Shown: one piece after another, positions 63,489-64,000 of the stretch
Layout: each line of letters begins with the position of its first letter
Position numbering within the stretch: position 1 is the first letter of the stretch
Source: Prorocentrum cordatum
Taxonomy: Eukaryota; Sar; Dinophyceae; Prorocentrales; Prorocentraceae
Direction: 5' to 3'
Assembly (NCBI GenBank): GCA_963575745.1
Contig: CAUYUJ010005780.1
Span: 122,001 to 186,000, forward strand
DNA length: 64,000 bases
Translations under genes and position numbers: made by a program
The notes under the pieces: generated by a model
What the model was told of the DNA's origin: nothing
Database searches by the model: none
What the model saw: the letters and a program-made list of their open reading frames with translations, nothing else

Positions 63489-64000
63489 GACGCGGCTTGT
63501 TGCACGTCGCGGGCAGGTGTGGATGAGAAGGGCTTCCGGGAAGATGATGGATCATGGGGAGGGGGGAGGAGAAGGCGGAGGACGAAGGAGGAGTCAACAT
63601 GCACAGGTGGCGGAAGCGGACCAGAGGCAAGGGTAGGAGGACGGCGAGGAGGGGGCAAGAACAGGATGACGACTGGGGGGCTCCCCTCGGTGTTCCTTCC
63701 AAAAATGACTCGAAGAGGAGCTCCTCGACGACGGAGATGGGCCAATATGGACTCCAAGATGGTCTCCAAGACGGTCAAGATGATCCCAACATGGCCCACG
63801 ATGTTCCACGACGGCCCAAGAGGCCACCCTAGAACGCCCCGAGCGAGGTCCAAGAGAGACCTCAGAAGGCTTCGAAGAGGTAGCATTTCGTGATGTCTCC
63901 TAATATTTGAGAGAGCGTGATCCACCGCCGCTTTACTGTGGAAAATTGCCAACCTTTTCCTCCGGAACCCGGGGGTCGCCCCCCCCCCCCATCCGAAAAT
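63489..64000. other. no gene; short CCAAGA-unit array
   Basis: CCAAGATGG and CCAAGACGG units at 63750-63860 belong to the CTTGG family. A 10-C run closes the window. Confidence 0.5.

Overview
The window looks like dinoflagellate nuclear DNA. It is GC-rich, has very few intact genes in 64 kb, and is dominated by tandem arrays, trinucleotide tracts and dispersed repeats. The decisive sign is a set of genomic relics of the dinoflagellate spliced leader (consensus CCGTAGCCATTTTGG + CTCAAG), which is normally added only to mRNA by trans-splicing. The genus cannot be fixed from the sequence. Every gene or gene remnant I can support reads on the minus strand, as in the long one-directional gene blocks of dinoflagellates.

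Layout. 0-1.3 kb: LINE ORF1 remnant preceded by a spliced-leader relic. 2-6.3 kb: dispersed repeats, a small terminal-inverted-repeat (TIR) element and microsatellites. 6.3-10.1 kb: 3' half of a LINE ORF2 pseudogene (RNase H and terminal zinc-finger-like remnants). 10.4-12.1 kb: a retroposed membrane-protein gene copy with a 51-bp (17-residue) repeat array and a leader relic at its 5' end. 12-17 kb: no recognised gene. 17-25 kb: satellite territory, with a 91-bp array, a ~1.25-kb higher-order array built of CTTGG units spaced 10-11 bp apart, and a 1.49-kb TIR element inserted in it that carries a 73-bp satellite and a 700-bp GAG tract. 25-37 kb: dispersed repeats, foldback elements and very long trinucleotide tracts. 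37.5-40.7 kb: copia-like pseudogene behind a double spliced-leader relic. 40.7-46.9 kb: a nearly full-length LINE (ORF1, endonuclease, reverse transcriptase, RNase H) with few lesions. 47.0-53.9 kb: the one convincing host gene. 54-64 kb: dispersed repeats, a perfect foldback element and compound microsatellites.

The host gene (53890 to 46981, minus strand) assembles from four exons into about 921 residues: a membrane receptor with a Cache-like sensor region between two membrane segments, a coiled-coil linker, and a C-terminal TIR-like domain ending in an RGWCRAE motif. Two of its three introns are themselves inverted-repeat elements. One of these has relatives lying free elsewhere in the window, which is the behaviour expected of introners.

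The retrotransposons explain much of the rest. LINE-type machinery has apparently copied trans-spliced mRNAs back into the genome, in one case at least twice over. Several of these copies abut microsatellites, at least one of which is the 3' tail of a LINE.
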